Positions 11,407-23,391 of a stretch of 64,000 nucleotides of DNA are shown here, piece after piece (within the stretch, counting starts at the first letter, position 1; each line of letters begins with the position of its first letter). A program made the translations under genes and the position numbers. The notes beneath the pieces are model-generated. The model did no database searches, was not told the DNA's origin, and worked only from the letters and a program-made list of their open reading frames with translations. This stretch comes from Agarophyton chilense. Taxonomy: Eukaryota > Rhodophyta > Florideophyceae > Gracilariales > Gracilariaceae. Location of the stretch: NCBI GenBank assembly GCA_030374765.1, contig JARGXX010000025.1, positions 992,001 through 1,056,000 of the forward strand. The letters are read 5' to 3'.

Positions 11407-12795
11407 CTACGAGGCAGGGGAGTCGTCTGGTGTCCATGTATCCTTGGACTCCAATGATTCAAACTCGGCGTCAATGGCCCCTTGCCACATATCACGCTCC
11501 TCCAGAGTGGCGGACATGGCCTCCTTCAGTGTTGGTTCATCGCTGGTAGTGACTTTGATGTTCGTAGTACACTGCGCAGATCCAGCCATGAACCACTTGG
11601 GCGGTTGACGACGAGTGCGACGCGGGTACCGAGGTTCCTGATCGGGCGTGAAGAATGTGTCAGGATCGTGTGAGGACCCTCCATCATCACTATCGGTGCC
11701 GTTCACATCGTTTTCGTCACCATCAGAGTCGGAGTCGGACTCCACCAACAGAGGTATGGGGTCTTGTTGCTCGTTTGTCTGGTCTTCGAAGTCCACTACG
11801 TCGACAGAGAAATCTTCCAAGACATCACCAGTAGTCCCCTCAGAGCCCATCAGTGACACATAATCATCATCCGACGCACTCTCGTCATCCATATTATTGG
11901 ATAGACCTGGTATGCCGGGGAACCTAAACTCATCAAAAGTCACATGCCAGGACTCCAAAATGCGCGGGGTATCATCATCACCAGTGACTAGTACCTTGTA
12001 GGCACCATGCTCAAGAGTCTCCAAGTACACTCCCTCAAGTGCAAGCGACTCGAAATTGGGTCCACGAGGGGTCCTGAGCACAAATGCGGTACATCCAAAC
12101 ACACGCACGTGCTTCAGTGACGGCCTGTTTCCAGTAACCAAAAAGAAAGCAGTATCATCAACTGTGGAATGTTGCACACGGTTGCATACGTATATGGCAT
12201 GCTGCAACGCAAATGGCCACAAACAATCAGGTAAGTTGGCCTGGATGAGAAGCGACCGAGTAGCTTCCACCATGGTTCGGTTGATGCGCTCTGCAATGGT
12301 GTTTTTTTCTGGAGTATATGGAGCTGAGAAAGAAGTGTGCCCATGCTCTCCGCCCAGTTTGTGCTGCAGTTCAACATATTCCGCTGCTCCATCGGAGTGG
12401 ACACCACGAATTTCTGCTCGTCCAAGTCGTTTCAACTTGGCTGCCACACCGATAAACACATCGATCAGCGCACTGCGGTGCATCATCAAACCGAGAAACA
12501 AAAAGCGTGAATGGTCATCCAAGAACGTACTTACGTACCAGAACCTGTCTGGGAAGGAGGTCACCAAAGGTCCAAGAATATCCGAATGCGCTATGTCACC
12601 AACAGCGGCGGCATGTTGGAAGTGACCCGGATGTGGTAGCTTGTGAGCCTTACCAGGACCACCGGCCCTGCATACCTCCTCCATTACAGACAGCTGTGGG
12701 ACACCATCGGCATACTTGTGCACCAACTGTAGGTCTCGCACGTTCATATGCGCAAGCCGTCGGTGCCAAAGCTCAGTGTCCGTGTGTCGAGCCAC
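11407..12795 (-). pseudogene. Copia-1 integrase region
   Basis: Contains LWHRRLAHMN (GAG-pre-integrase), the core start AHSDILGP, the DHSRF strand, VHSDGAAEY, and ERINRTMVEATRSLL, all diagnostic of Ty1/Copia integrase. An acidic linker rich in D, S and E follows, then the EPRYPRRTRRQPPKW stretch that precedes reverse transcriptase in Copia polyproteins. Part of a fossil. Confidence 0.85.
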
Positions 12796-13140
12796 TTATG
12801 CCGCCGCCGGTGAGGTATGTAGCATAGGTTGCGGAAGAATGTACTTGCCAGACTGCGCATCACTGGAACCACAACCCAATTCAAACCCATTGGACTCAAG
12901 CATCAAACTCACATGGAGACGAGAGAAGTAAGAGTCAATACCTTTGTCGGCCAAGCATCCAGTGGACACTAAGTTGTATCCCAAACTCGGTTAAAGCAGC
13001 ACAGTTTTGAGCCGTAGATTTTCATTCCGGAAGGGAAGGAGCACATCTCCGCATCGAGTGCCTACCACTGTAGTGTTGTCAGCGAGCATAACCGTCCTTC
13101 GGTCACAAGAGTGCAATGAACCAGGTATGAACGCCATCTC

Positions 13141-13819
13141 TCACAACGTGAGCGCAGGTTAGGTTAAGGAAAAGGAAGAAGAGGGGGAAAAGAAGAGAAG
13201 AAGAGAAAATTAAAAGAAGAGAAACAAAGGAAGGTAGTCAGCCTTGAAAATTTACTTCGATCGTTGGCGACCGTCATTGAAAACTATATCTACCTCGCAC
13301 GCACTTCCGCCGCCGGTGCTGACCGTCGCCGGGTCACCCACGTCTCACACCTTGCCACTGTGCGACGAGGAGTCGCGCGCCAAAACAATTTCAAACATGA
13401 AGCATATCAAATAAAAACTCAAAAAATCATCCAAAGTGGTGTGCCAGTGCCAACGGCCCTGCGCAGCCCAGGTTCGGCTGTTACGGCCAAACCCCATTTC
13501 CAGCCCCCATTCGCACATTATCTCCAACTGCATAGCCCGTGCTCATTCAACACTCTCGTCCAATAAGATCGCTCCACGTGGGCCGAAGCCCTAACACGCC
13601 CCATCAGAACCAGACCACTTGTCCATCCGACGTTGCATGAGGGCCTTTTCAGTAGCCAGTCAGATGGCCGTTTCATGTTGAGATTGAGATGAGGGGCATA
13701 TGCGTTTTTCCGCAGAGGGGGCCAGAAAGTGCCCATGCGCAAATCCACTTTTCGTTTTACACTATTTCCAAACTTTCCAAAATGTCGGAGTGGCGGTCGG
13801 CCTAAATACTCAACACTCC
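13141..13819 (-). repeat. Copia-1 right LTR (5' LTR)
   Basis: Direct-repeat partner of 9296-9974, also 679 bp. Because the element reads on the minus strand, this is the promoter-bearing LTR. Confidence 0.8.
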
Positions 13820-14177
13820 GGCCTTGCCACGATACAATAAAATTAGATGATTTGGAGTGCGGCCAAATGCGCAGTCACTCACTTTCTAACTATAAGCACA
13901 ACATGTTTTGGCGCATCTTCCTCGTGGTCCAGTTCTCCCAGAAAATCTCCCCTGCGTGCATTCAGCGTTTTGCGAGTACCCTTCTATTACCTTTTGAGAA
14001 CCGCGCACGCGCAAAAACGCCAGATGTGCGACGTCAGTGCTTCCATCTAAAAGTGTGAAACCTTGACGCCGAACTCGACGTGTCACCTCTCTCCGGGCAG
14101 CGTGGAAGACTTCTGTTCAAGTGGATCCATCGATTGCTCCCACTAAGCAGACGGCTCGCAAATCTGGTTGCGGAAAA
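13820..14177. other. Unassigned 358 bp between two elements
   Basis: Lies between the right LTR of Copia-1 and the left target duplication of Gypsy-1. The flank continues at 26205 on the other side of Gypsy-1. No gene was recognised. Confidence 0.4.
14173..14177. repeat. Target-site duplication of Gypsy-1, left copy
   Basis: GAAAA directly before the left LTR; the same five bases follow the right LTR at 26200-26204. Confidence 0.8.
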
Positions 14178-14786
14178 TGTCGTACAATCACCTATGAGGT
14201 ATGCTACTGTCTTGTCTCGAAAGCGTGGTGACGCTCAATCTTAGAAGGTAGACGTAATAAACCTCGATGGTAACAGGGCATCGTGAAAACCCGCAGGGGC
14301 AAACGGTGGGGAAACTAGCCTATACCGTGTAGGTGAACGATGGTAGGCGTCGACGCGCGGGAAAGCCTGTGTGGTAGTTGAGAAATAATGAACCAAAAGA
14401 TATAGTCGTGATCCAAGAGATGCCTGTCTTTATCAGATTAGGACGGGGGAGGTGCAGGTCCCTACATGCAGTGGTCTGCACTATCCAGATCACCCGGGAG
14501 GTGCCAGCAAGGCACGGTCTCTGACCTAGTGTCAGAGACCTGGCCAGCACTGACTACAGTGCCAGGTGGCCACTCCACTACTGTACTAAAATAAGTATAA
14601 TTACAATTACAAGTACTAACAATTAGTCAACCAGAAAGTACATGTTAACACTACCTGTGGCTGACAACACCTAGATGGTAGCTCGCCCGGAGCTGCAGGG
14701 CCGATGATCACTCGCATCCATCACCTACAGGGTCAGTGTAGTATATTGATAACCTCAAAGGTCAGCCCTTCGGCCATTATACGACA
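14178..14786 (-). repeat. Gypsy-1 left LTR (3' LTR), 609 bp
   Basis: Starts TGTCGTACAATCACC and ends ..TACGACA. It matches the split right LTR at 22547-22691 and 25738-26199. It holds six exact ACC-N5-GGT sites. Confidence 0.9.
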
Positions 14787-14800
14787 GACCCCCTTCCTAC
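14787..14800 (-). promoter_or_regulatory. Gypsy-1 polypurine tract
   Basis: Read on the minus strand this is a purine run (GGAAGGGGGTC) touching the 3' LTR, the expected plus-strand primer site. Confidence 0.6.
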
Positions 14801-15959
14801 CCGTGAGGGACGCCCCGTGTCTCTTTCCATCAAACCATAGAGTTGTAGCGAGCAATAGGGGCTCGGGCATCGGAGTGGTGTCTGTGCGCGACGCGCGATC
14901 CCTTGAGGTTCAGAACTCGGCGCCAGTACCGGTTGGGGAGGGCGCGCGACGACGTCGGCGCACGAATTGAGCGACAACCATTCAGGTAGGGACTGTCATG
15001 AGGGCGATGCAGTGTAACTAGCGCGCTCGCGGACATCTTTTTGGTAGTGGCCTTTCTTGCTTGCGATTCTGCTTCCGCATAGCCCACTGTCTAACCAAGT
15101 TCGTATCGCACCCTTCCCCGTTACTCAAACTTTATATCCCTCCTAGGTCCCTGCGCGCGCCGTCCCGCCTGGTCGTTCCGACGGCTCGACAACCGTTCAG
15201 GTATTGCAGCCCTGAATTGGCGGCGTGGCGATCGTAACCGTGCTGTACGGCTCTCCCTGAAGTTTTTCTGGCTTCTCGACCTTTTAGGTTGCGTCTACCT
15301 TGTAAGGATTGACTCGTGGCGCCGGCGGGGCCTGAGCCTGCGTCGATACAACCATTGAGGTGTTGGCCTGGGTCTGTGGTGGAAGCTTCCGGTTTTGAGA
15401 CCTTATTGGTGTTGAGCGGCCCCGTCGGTTAATACGCGACCTTTTTCCGGTTTTGCATTCCGGTGTACCCTCAAGGTATTGACAGGATCGCGCCACCTCC
15501 GCGCACGCGTTCGAACCCAATCGGTACTACGTTGGTGCACTTCGCGCCGCCTCGTGGATTCGTCACCGATACCTCAAAGGGGTGGTTCGTCCCCACAAGC
15601 AGCACCAGCGCTCGAGAGACGTGAGATGTCGTCTCCCATTGAGTTTGAAGAAGTTGCCGATTCCGAGGGGATTGGTACCCCTGCCGTTATGCCTTTTAGG
15701 TCGGATTGCCCCCGTTCCACGATACCTCAAAGGTCTGGACCCGCGCGCGACCGCACGCCGGCCACTTTTGTATCCTAAAGGGCAGTGTCGGTACTACTGT
15801 AAAGGTTGGATCCGTTGGCCGTCTCCTCTACTGTTCGATTCGGTTGTTCTTTCGTGTCCTCCCTTGTAGGTAATCTGACACCCATATGCGTCCCCCTTCT
15901 GCGGAAAACGACGTCTTTTCTCCCCCTTCCTTAGGCCTGAGTACCACGAAGGTCTATGG
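14801..15959. other. Gypsy-1 long non-coding 3' stretch
   Basis: About 1.15 kb between the chromodomain and the 3' LTR of Gypsy-1, with no supported coding region. It is where ACC-N5-GGT sites are easiest to see. Exact copies start at 15192, 15279, 15351, 15400, 15467, 15515, 15724 and 15943. Confidence 0.7.
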
Positions 15960-16181
15960 TTAGCCGTCTGCAGGCAACGGGTCCTTGCGATGGCGCCAAA
16001 ACCTGATACAGAAGTGTGGGGGTATTGCCGCTGGGGGTTCGAGAGTGTCCCCTTCTGGGCCCAAGCCGGACCACCTTACAGTGTACTTCAGACCATTGTA
16101 GGTTCTCGTGTGGCCCACCAGACGGTCAACGGGAAATTCCTCTGAGGTTTGGTCCTGATTTTTCGGGGAACGCCACCTCAA
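15960..16181 (-). pseudogene. Gypsy-1 chromodomain
   Basis: The residues FPVDRLVGH.....LKYTVRWSGLGPEGDTLEPPAAIP follow the chromodomain consensus (V.kIl.hR.....YlVkWkGy....nTWEP...). This places the element among chromoviruses, whose integrases are steered by histone marks. Part of a fossil. Confidence 0.75.
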
Positions 16182-16869
16182 GGGTTCATATGTTCCGAGT
16201 TGGGAGCTTCGTGCGTGGGCGCCGGGTCGGGAGGTTCCGCTGTTACCGTGTGAGGTTCCATTTCCGTCACTGTTAGAGGGATGTAATCCGGATCATCCCG
16301 TTGTAATTCATCATTCACCTCAATTGGGGTGGGGTCCTCCGAGGGTCGAGTTCGCAGAGCTACCGCTCTGAGCTCTCGGGCTGAGGTGCTTGCCTCAATG
16401 CGATGTTGAACCGTTTCAGGTGCTACCGTAATACGGGTAATTGATATCGTATTCGGTATTCCATTCTGGTCAACCGTAACGGTGTGGTCTGATGCGTTAA
16501 ATACCTTATAAGGTCCCACTGATTTGGATAGAAGCTTGGATTGATATCTCTATTAATAGCTTCATCGTCCGCTTCATCACCCGATCGTGGTCTTTTACCT
16601 GGAGGTGGGTTATCTATGTAGACATATTGTCCCGAAAATACAGAGACCACTTTGGTTACCCTACGGTCATAGTCGGCCTTGTACCGCTTCTGGGCTGCAG
16701 TGAGGCGGCTCTCTGCATGTTTGAGAGCCCTCCTCAAACTCATAAGGGTATTTAGCTTAACTTGGGCAGGGGTCAGTGCGCCAGCTGCAGTGCTGGTGGT
16801 ATGATTTCCCTGCACTACAATACCTGGGGGGTGTCGCGAAAGAACCAAATCAAAGGGAGTTGTCTGCGT

Positions 16870-17526
16870 TTACCGGTGTACCTGAAGGTTATAGAAGTAG
16901 GTGAGCGGTTGCACCAGCTCATCCCACCCAGTTTGGTGCTCTTCTGTATAGTGTCCTAGCCTTGATACCAATGTGTGGTTAAAGCGCTCGATCTGTCCGT
17001 TCGTCTTCGGGTGGTAGGCAGTAGTGAAATAGAGCTTGATACCTAAGAGGCTACAGACTACTTCCAAGAACTTCGATGCCAGCTTTGAATAATTATCGGT
17101 AAGTAAGTATAGTGGTGCACCATACGGGTAGACCGAATTGTTGAGGAACGCGATCGCCAGCGTTGTTGACTTCGTCTCCTTTAAAGGTATCGCTCTCGTG
17201 AGCTTCGAGAACCTGTCGGTGATCACTAGAATGTGCTGATATCCATTCATGGTCTTGAGAAGTGGTCTTAGAAGGTCTATCGAAACAAACTCCAGAGTAA
17301 TCGCTGCTGGAAAAAGCTTGAGGTACTTTCGAAGCTTTCGAATACCACCGCGGGTACGAACACAGGATTCGCATTGACCTACAAAGGTATAGACATCATG
17401 GAAAATATGAGGCCAATAGAACTGTTTCCTCAAAATGTAATACATCCTGGTGGCATCGGGGTGTTCCGATAGTCGCGGGTAGTGCGCGAGATACATGATT
17501 CTCGGGCGCAGGGCCTTCAGAACCAT
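16870..17526 (-). pseudogene. Gypsy-1 integrase region
   Basis: A zinc-binding H..H..C..C region (YILRKQFYWP, CESCVRTRG), the core strand FVSIDLLRPL, ITDRFSKLTR, LLTDNYSKLASKF and YHPKTNGQIERFNHTL. These are Ty3/Gypsy integrase signatures. A more C-terminal integrase piece lies at 16423-16848. Part of a fossil. Confidence 0.85.
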
Positions 17527-17879
17527 CTTTCGAAGGCTAACTCCTTTGAAACCAATTTGGTCAGCCAGGGTTCTGCAGTACTCATCCTGGGCCTGTTCTC
17601 CTAGAAATTCCTCCGGTTTACGGGCAGGACGTTCGTTTCCTCTAGGATCAGTATCTGCGTTGCCATGTCAGTGTTCCGCAAGGCACCTTCTTCAGGAAAG
17701 TCCCAACATCCTTCTAGGTGTTCGCCGCTACCATTTTGGTTTGATGACACCACAAATAAAGGCATATCATCGTCCACAGGTCCTGCCTCTAACCCTGAGG
17801 TGTTTAAGCGTGACATAGCCTCAGCTATGTTGTGCTTCATCCCTGAACGGTACTGTACGTCATATTCAATCTCCGATAG

Positions 17880-18614
17880 TCACAACCTCCAACGGGCAAG
17901 TCTACCAAACGCATCTGCGAGTCCGAGGATCCATCTTAAAACTTCGTGGTCCGTGCGCAACGTAAAGCGCTCACCATATAGGTACGGACGGAGCCTCAAC
18001 ATGCTCCACACTACTGCTAGACATTCCTTCTCGGTTCCCGTGCAGTTCTGCTCCGCCTCATTCATAGCGCGGCTCCAGTACCCTATAGGTAATTTGTTTC
18101 CGTTGTGCTGCTCCTGCATGAGATAAAAACCAATTTGGGCATGGGATGCATCTGTATCCAGCGTGTACGGTAGACCTGTTTTCGGTAACGCTAAGATTGG
18201 CGGCGACAACAGCGCTCGTTTCGATTCCTCAAAGGTATCCATTTCGTCCTTCGATAGATTCTCAAACCGTTCAGGTTCACCTTTCCGGAGCTTCTTGTTG
18301 AGGGGAGCCGCTATTTTTGCGAATCCCTTCCCGAAGCGACGATAGACGTTGCATAAACCTATGAAGGATCGTACGTCTGTCTGGGATCGTGGCAACTTGA
18401 CCTCCTGTACAGCTCTAATTTTGCTCGGCGCAACCTCTAGGGTACCAGGGCCTATGATATGGCCCAGGTATTCAACCCTTCTGGTAAATGAGACGCATTT
18501 GCTTAGCTTCAGCTTCACCCCCGCCTCAGATAGGACGGTTAGTACGGGGCGTACGTGTGCAAAATGCTCTTCTACCGATCTGTAGTAGATGATTACATCA
18601 TCGATGTATACCAA
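17880..18614 (-). pseudogene. Gypsy-1 reverse transcriptase end and RNase H region
   Basis: Begins with VYIDDVIIY (reverse transcriptase active site) and runs through the connection (VEYLGHIIGPG, FIGLCNVYRRF) to RNase H (YTLDTDASHAQIGFYL, AEQNCTGTEKECLAVVW, LRTDHEVLRWI). Part of a fossil. Confidence 0.88.
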
Positions 18615-18623
18615 GGCGGTTGT

Positions 18624-19283
18624 TCATTTAACCTTCGAAAGGATGATGTCCAGCGCCATTTGAAAGGTGGATGGAGCATTGCGCAAACCGAATGGCATCC
18701 GAGTGAAGCGAAACAGACCTGAATGGCACGTGAAGGTTGTTTTGTCTCGATTTTCCTCACCTACAGGTAACTGCCAATAACCACACTTGTAAACCAACGT
18801 GGTAAATATCTGCGCATCTCCCAAAGAGTCCATGCACTCATCCATTCTAGGTATCGGGTACGAATCCCTGACGGTCACGCTACTGAGCCTCCTGTAGTCC
18901 ACACAAAAACTCAAACGGTTATCCCTTTTCTTCTGAACCAGAACCACGAGACTAGCCCAATCTGAGTTGGCTGGTTCAATTACATCTTCTAGGAGCATTC
19001 GCTCCACTTCTTTGAGTTCTACTTCTCTCGACTTCGGACCGGCACGGTATGGTTGCTGATAAATCGGGTTCGAGTCAGGTAGGAGCTCGATGCGATGCTG
19101 TGTGGCCTTAACTTGGCCCAGAAGGCCTGACCATATAGTTTCCAACTCCTCCGGAAGGTCAAGATTACGGCCCCGCAGTTCGCCGTTATCTTCACCGATC
19201 TGGACTGTATCTTGCCATTGCCTCTCAGGGTCAGTTTCCTTTTCTTTGTCTACCGATGCCTTATCGGTTAGCTTTGCTTCCAA
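18624..19283 (-). pseudogene. Gypsy-1 reverse transcriptase, N-terminal part
   Basis: Contains QQPYRAGPKSREVELKEVERML, VVLVQKKRDNRLSFCVDYRRL and GLFRFTRMPFGLRNAPSTFQ, the ordered blocks of Ty3/Gypsy reverse transcriptase. Part of a fossil. Confidence 0.88.
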
Positions 19284-19822
19284 GTTGGTATTTTTCGATA
19301 CCTGTGTGGTTGTGGAAGCATTTGCGCACCCCCTTACTTATCGAAGGCGACCTCGCCGAGATCAATGTGATCTACGATGAAGACCCCTTGTGGTGCCGGT
19401 AGTGCATTGTCTACATTTGTATTTTTCGGCAAGTTCACTTCGTGACTGCTGAAGTTACTGAGACACACTTTAAAGGGTTGCTTTGGGATGTTGTCGACAA
19501 TCCCGTTGGCCATCAATTTGAGGTGTCGATGTGCTAATCTCGGATGGTTTTGTTGTATGACCAGCCCGGGGGTCGCACACGACACCGGTACCAATATTTG
19601 GTGCATTGGCGGGATAACAAACTGTTTGGTAAGGCGCACTTTGTTGGAGACCGTTTCGGTGGATATCCTCTTCTTCGGTTTGACGAACCATCCCCGTTTG
19701 GTTTCCGTATTACCTAAAATGTCAATTCGTCCCCCGTAACGTAGGGCGACGGTATGGGAACCAGGAAGGATTGCTTTGACATTTCTGTCGATGAAGTTTG
19801 TACCTTGTGGGCAGTCTGTTGG

Positions 19823-20065
19823 TCAACGGTCGACAACAAAGAATTGCAATCTTACCTGGAGGTGTCGGAGCTGCATCACAGTGGTGAGCATACCTCGAAG
19901 GTTTAATGGGCACTCATTTGCATCAACCAGCGGGTTGTTGTCGGGAGGTCGGCTCAAGTTCCGAAGTACCGCCTCAGGTATGACACGGGAGTTCAGGACG
20001 TTTGGGCCGGCCCCCGTATCCAACACGCAGGTGACCGGAACCGCAACGCGATCGGAGAAACACAT
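19823..20065 (-). pseudogene. Gypsy-1 aspartic protease region
   Basis: VTCVLDTGAGPNVLNS carries the DTGA active-site motif of retroelement proteases. Part of a fossil. Confidence 0.75.
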
Positions 20066-20254
20066 TGAAGCTCGTACTTTTATAGTTATCGTACTTCATA
20101 TGACAAACCGGAACTGGTTGTGACGTGTTCTCTTCCACCTTCAAGGTTCCGGGTATCGATTGGCCTTCCACTTGCAGGTTAGGTTCGGCCATTACGCCAA
20201 CCTTTCGTTGTTTTCCTCCTGTACGGGAGGGGTTGAGTCCAAGTTTGGTGTTTC

Positions 20255-21877
20255 CTAGATGGTATTTACCTGTGCCGGTGTACGGGGTTGGAACCCATTT
20301 GATGCTTGCGTTGAAGACCCATAGAGGCGTTGGTGATTCTGCATGCGAGCCTGAGTCAACTGGTCTCTCATCCCTGGAGGTAAGTTAGCGCAATTGTTTG
20401 CCAAATCGTCTGGCGAGAGACAAAACCAGCAAACGAGGCCTCCAGTTTGGGGGTCTCGCGTTACCATTGAGGGAGGCTTCGAAACCTGGTTGGTAGGAGC
20501 AGTGGTGTAGGATGTGGGTGGCGAGTGATGGGAGCTCGCTCCCGGCATCCTATGCGAGCTCACCGAACTTGGCAGCGATTGTATCGAGTTTGGTGTACGC
20601 GTTGACGACCAATTTCCTACCGTCGAAGGTTTCCAGAACCGCCCCTGCGTCGCTACCAAGTGGATAGCGGTTCCTGTAGGTACTTGGATATGCGAGCTAC
20701 CCCGTGAGGTTTTTTGTCTTCAATTTCCAAGACTGACCTTTTCGATTTATTCTTCGAGGTTGGAGGCACGGCTGGTCTCTTTCCCAGCCGAAGGGTATCC
20801 CTAAGGCCCTGGGAGTATTGAGCCAGCCCATTGTAGTCTACGTTTCGGTTAATGGCCAGGTAGTTGCGTACCTGGGAACTGATCGCTTTGTCGACATTGT
20901 CGGCAAATAGTGACTTTATCCTAGAGGTAGTGAAGACATTACCACAGCGGGTTGACATATTCCACAGCGCGAGCGAAAATCTGATTCGGTTTGCCCAGAC
21001 CTTGGTGGTAGGCGAGGATTTCCGAATAAGCCTCTTGGATAATCTCATTTGTGGCGTATGTTTCCAAAAGAAAATTGACCACTTCTGGGTATGACTCCAA
21101 CATCTCTGTACCATCCTCATCCATCGCTATGGTATTGCCGCGGAGCCTACCCTGCAGCAAGTAGTATGCTTGTCCTTTCAGGTAGAACTGAAAGAGCCAC
21201 ATAGCAGCGCCCTCAGGAAAACCATTTTGGTCACATGCAAGCTTGAACTTCTGTAAAAACTCAATTACTGCAATAGGATCCGTATCTGTGAAGGTTGTGT
21301 CACCCATTTGGAAGCTGAGCTTCTTATGGTGCTTATTAATCTTCTGAGCAACATCTTGGGTGTATTCAGAAGACTTGTTGATCAACTGATAAGTCCTGTA
21401 ATCAACCGCTTTGGTAAACATATCGTTCAACGGTTGGTGCACCTCCAGGTCCATTTCTGTGTCCGACTCAGAGTCGGGCCACTCATTGTATCGCTTTTGA
21501 CCCTTTCGGTTCTTTTTCGGCCACTTCTTCGTCGACCTGTTCGGTTTCTTCTTCTTCTTACCTTTACAGTCATCATCCGACGATGAACTCGTATCGGAAC
21601 TGGAGTCTGACGAGTCGGAGTCTGAATCATCCTCTCGATTCTTTCCCCTCTTCATCCTCCGGTTCCTCCCTTTTCGGTTTCTTCGTCGCTCATCCAACGA
21701 GTCAGACGAGTCGTCCTTGGGACCACCTCCATGGGTATCATTTTGAACGAAATCAGTAAGTGGTGGAAGATAAATGCCTTGAGGATCTACCTTCCCCGGG
21801 ACCTCTTGACTCTGCCATGGAACTTGTAGGTACTCACTATCAGTAGGTAAGTGTTTGGAATGGGTGGAATGACCCAT
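20255..21877 (-). pseudogene. Gypsy-1 gag region
   Basis: The capsid-like stretch ends near 20939 and is preceded by a highly charged Ser/Asp/Lys-rich N-terminus. Its gag segment contains FQMGDTTFTDTDPIAVIEFLQKFKLACD. A knuckle-like CWFC segment follows at 20255-20659. The same IxVLxFLxxF pattern occurs in Gypsy-2 gag. Part of a fossil. Confidence 0.7.
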
Positions 21878-22526
21878 TTGGAACCCTTGTGGTGTGCGCT
21901 TTGCGATGTTTACCTGTGTAGGTCGGGATTCTGCGAATCCCTCGGAAACCCAAAGGTCCTACACAGCGCGGTAAACATGCTCCCTAGCATCTGTAAAGAG
22001 ATACTGTTTCCCCATTTCAGTTATCCTGTCCGATAGCTCTTGAGCTGCTCCGACAACCACAATACGGGTAAATGCATCGACTTCCATTGAGGGCGGAACC
22101 ATACGGGTATCCGACTTCTCCTTTACGGTTAATGCATCCTCGACCGCGAGGGTGACGAGGGCTTTCGCTCACTCTTCGAGCTGAGGCCATAGCTCCTCCG
22201 CTGCAACCTCAATTGGTAATTCCCTTTGAGGTTCCGTTGCCATAGGCGGCGGACCATGTACCTTTACGGTTTTTTCGCGAGGGTTCCGGAGCAGCTCCTC
22301 GGGGTTTTCCAGAATTCGTTGAGCCGATGGGGCTCCTTTTAGACCTTTATGGCTTGGTGGGGCGCTCGCACCACGCGTATTCCTTTTAGGTCGTTCCTTT
22401 TGTGACCAATAGTGGTATCCTGTATTGCTTTGCGGGATTTCCTGAAATCAAATAGGTGTACGAGCGTCCAATCCTTCTCGGAATCTTGTGTAAACCGTGA
22501 AGGTACGACGTAATCTAAAAACACTT

Positions 22527-22543
22527 TCTAAGTCGGGAGACCA
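22527..22543 (-). promoter_or_regulatory. Gypsy-1 primer-binding site
   Basis: Read on the minus strand TGGTCTCCCGACTTAGA begins three bases after the 5' LTR. It is identical to the site in Gypsy-2 (32424-32440). The primer tRNA should end TCTAAGTCGGGAGA before CCA; its identity was not worked out. Confidence 0.8.
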
Positions 22544-22546
22544 AAA

Positions 22547-22691
22547 TGTCGTACAATCACCTATGGGGTATGCTACTGTCTTGTCTCGGGAGCGTGGTGA
22601 CGCTCAACCTTAGAAGGTAGACGTAATAAACCTTGATGGTAACAGGGCACCGTGAAAACCCGTAGGGGCAGACGGTGAGGCAATTAGCCTA
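22547..22691 (-). repeat. Gypsy-1 right LTR (5' LTR), outer left part
   Basis: Matches the first ~145 bases of the left LTR, then stops at the Plavaka-like insertion. The rest resumes at about 25738. Confidence 0.85.
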
Positions 22692-22715
22692 TCGTCTGTG
22701 TTCTCGGAATGCTAG
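22690..22715 (+). repeat. Left terminal inverted repeat of the Plavaka-like transposon
   Basis: Includes GTGTTCTCGGAATGCTAG, matched in reverse complement at 25712-25737 with one mismatch in 26 (the outermost TA may be target site). Confidence 0.8.
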
Positions 22716-22944
22716 ATAAGTGTGCTAGATAGCTAGTTTTGTAAATAAAAAGCCAAAAAATCTAAGAATTTTGCAGATTGCGCTAGGTCGGCACCTGAAA
22801 AAAATTTTTGGAAATAAGAACTCCATGCATCTTAGTGTTTTGACCACTTAATGCAGTTTAATCTGCATTTGCGGTTTACTGGTCACTTTTGACAGCTCTA
22901 GGTGGAGATCCATACCAAGGCAGTCGTCAGTACCTTCTACCTCC

Positions 22945-23391
22945 TTACTGGCCCTTTTGCTTACTAGGCCCCAGCGTTCCACCTGGAGGGTATTTGAGGT
23001 TGAAGAAGTCCACTACCGCATTCTCAACCTCGTCCACCTCCCCATTGCTCAAGTTCCTCACACCCGGCTGCCCCACCACACACACATTCCCACCCTTCTT
23101 CTCCACATCCTTACCAACCCTGCTCTTCTTCAGCCGACTCTCTCCAACTACTCCCCCTTTCCATTCCTCTCTCCCCTTCTTCATCCCAGCCGGCTCCCCG
23201 CGTCTCCCTGGCGTCACCGGCGACCCTTTCGCTCTCCCCCTCTTCTCTACCACCTCCTTCAACACCTTCCGCGCACCCCAAATCTCCCCCACCCCTTCCA
23301 TGTGCACTTCCAACACCTTCACACGCCTCTTCAGTTCCTCATTCGCCCTCCACAGCTTCCCCATCTCCAGCCCCATCGAGTCGCAGCACAC
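22945..23391 (-). CDS. Possible second transposon frame, coiled-coil and lysine-rich
   Basis: An open stretch of up to 148 residues on the same strand as the transposase, on the far side of the palindrome cluster. The first part (MGKLWRANEELKRRVKVLEV) has a leucine-zipper-like heptad pattern and the rest is rich in K, R, G and E. The opening codon is GTG with a Met six residues in. Such a protein could bind the subterminal DNA, as TnpA does in En/Spm elements, or be a downstream exon of the transposase. There is no domain match, and biased composition alone could keep the frame open. Confidence 0.35.
   Translation of the reverse strand: MCCDSMGLEMGKLWRANEELKRRVKVLEVHMEGVGEIWGARKVLKEVVEKRGRAKGSPVTPGRRGEPAGMKKGREEWKGGVVGESRLKKSRVGKDVEKKGGNVCVVGQPGVRNLSNGEVDEVENAVVDFFNLKYPPGGTLGPSKQKGQ

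Larger units (their letters stand above)
9296..13819 (-). mobile_element. Copia-1: Ty1/Copia LTR element, broken
   Basis: A minus-strand Ty1/Copia element bounded by two 679-bp direct repeats. Between them lie, in Copia order on the minus strand, a GAG-pre-integrase-like piece, integrase, reverse transcriptase and RNase H. The two LTRs differ visibly, of the order of 10% or more by eye, so it is old. It is broken in several places. A solo LTR of the same family lies at 26951-27589. Exact terminal bases and target duplication could not be fixed. Confidence 0.85.
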
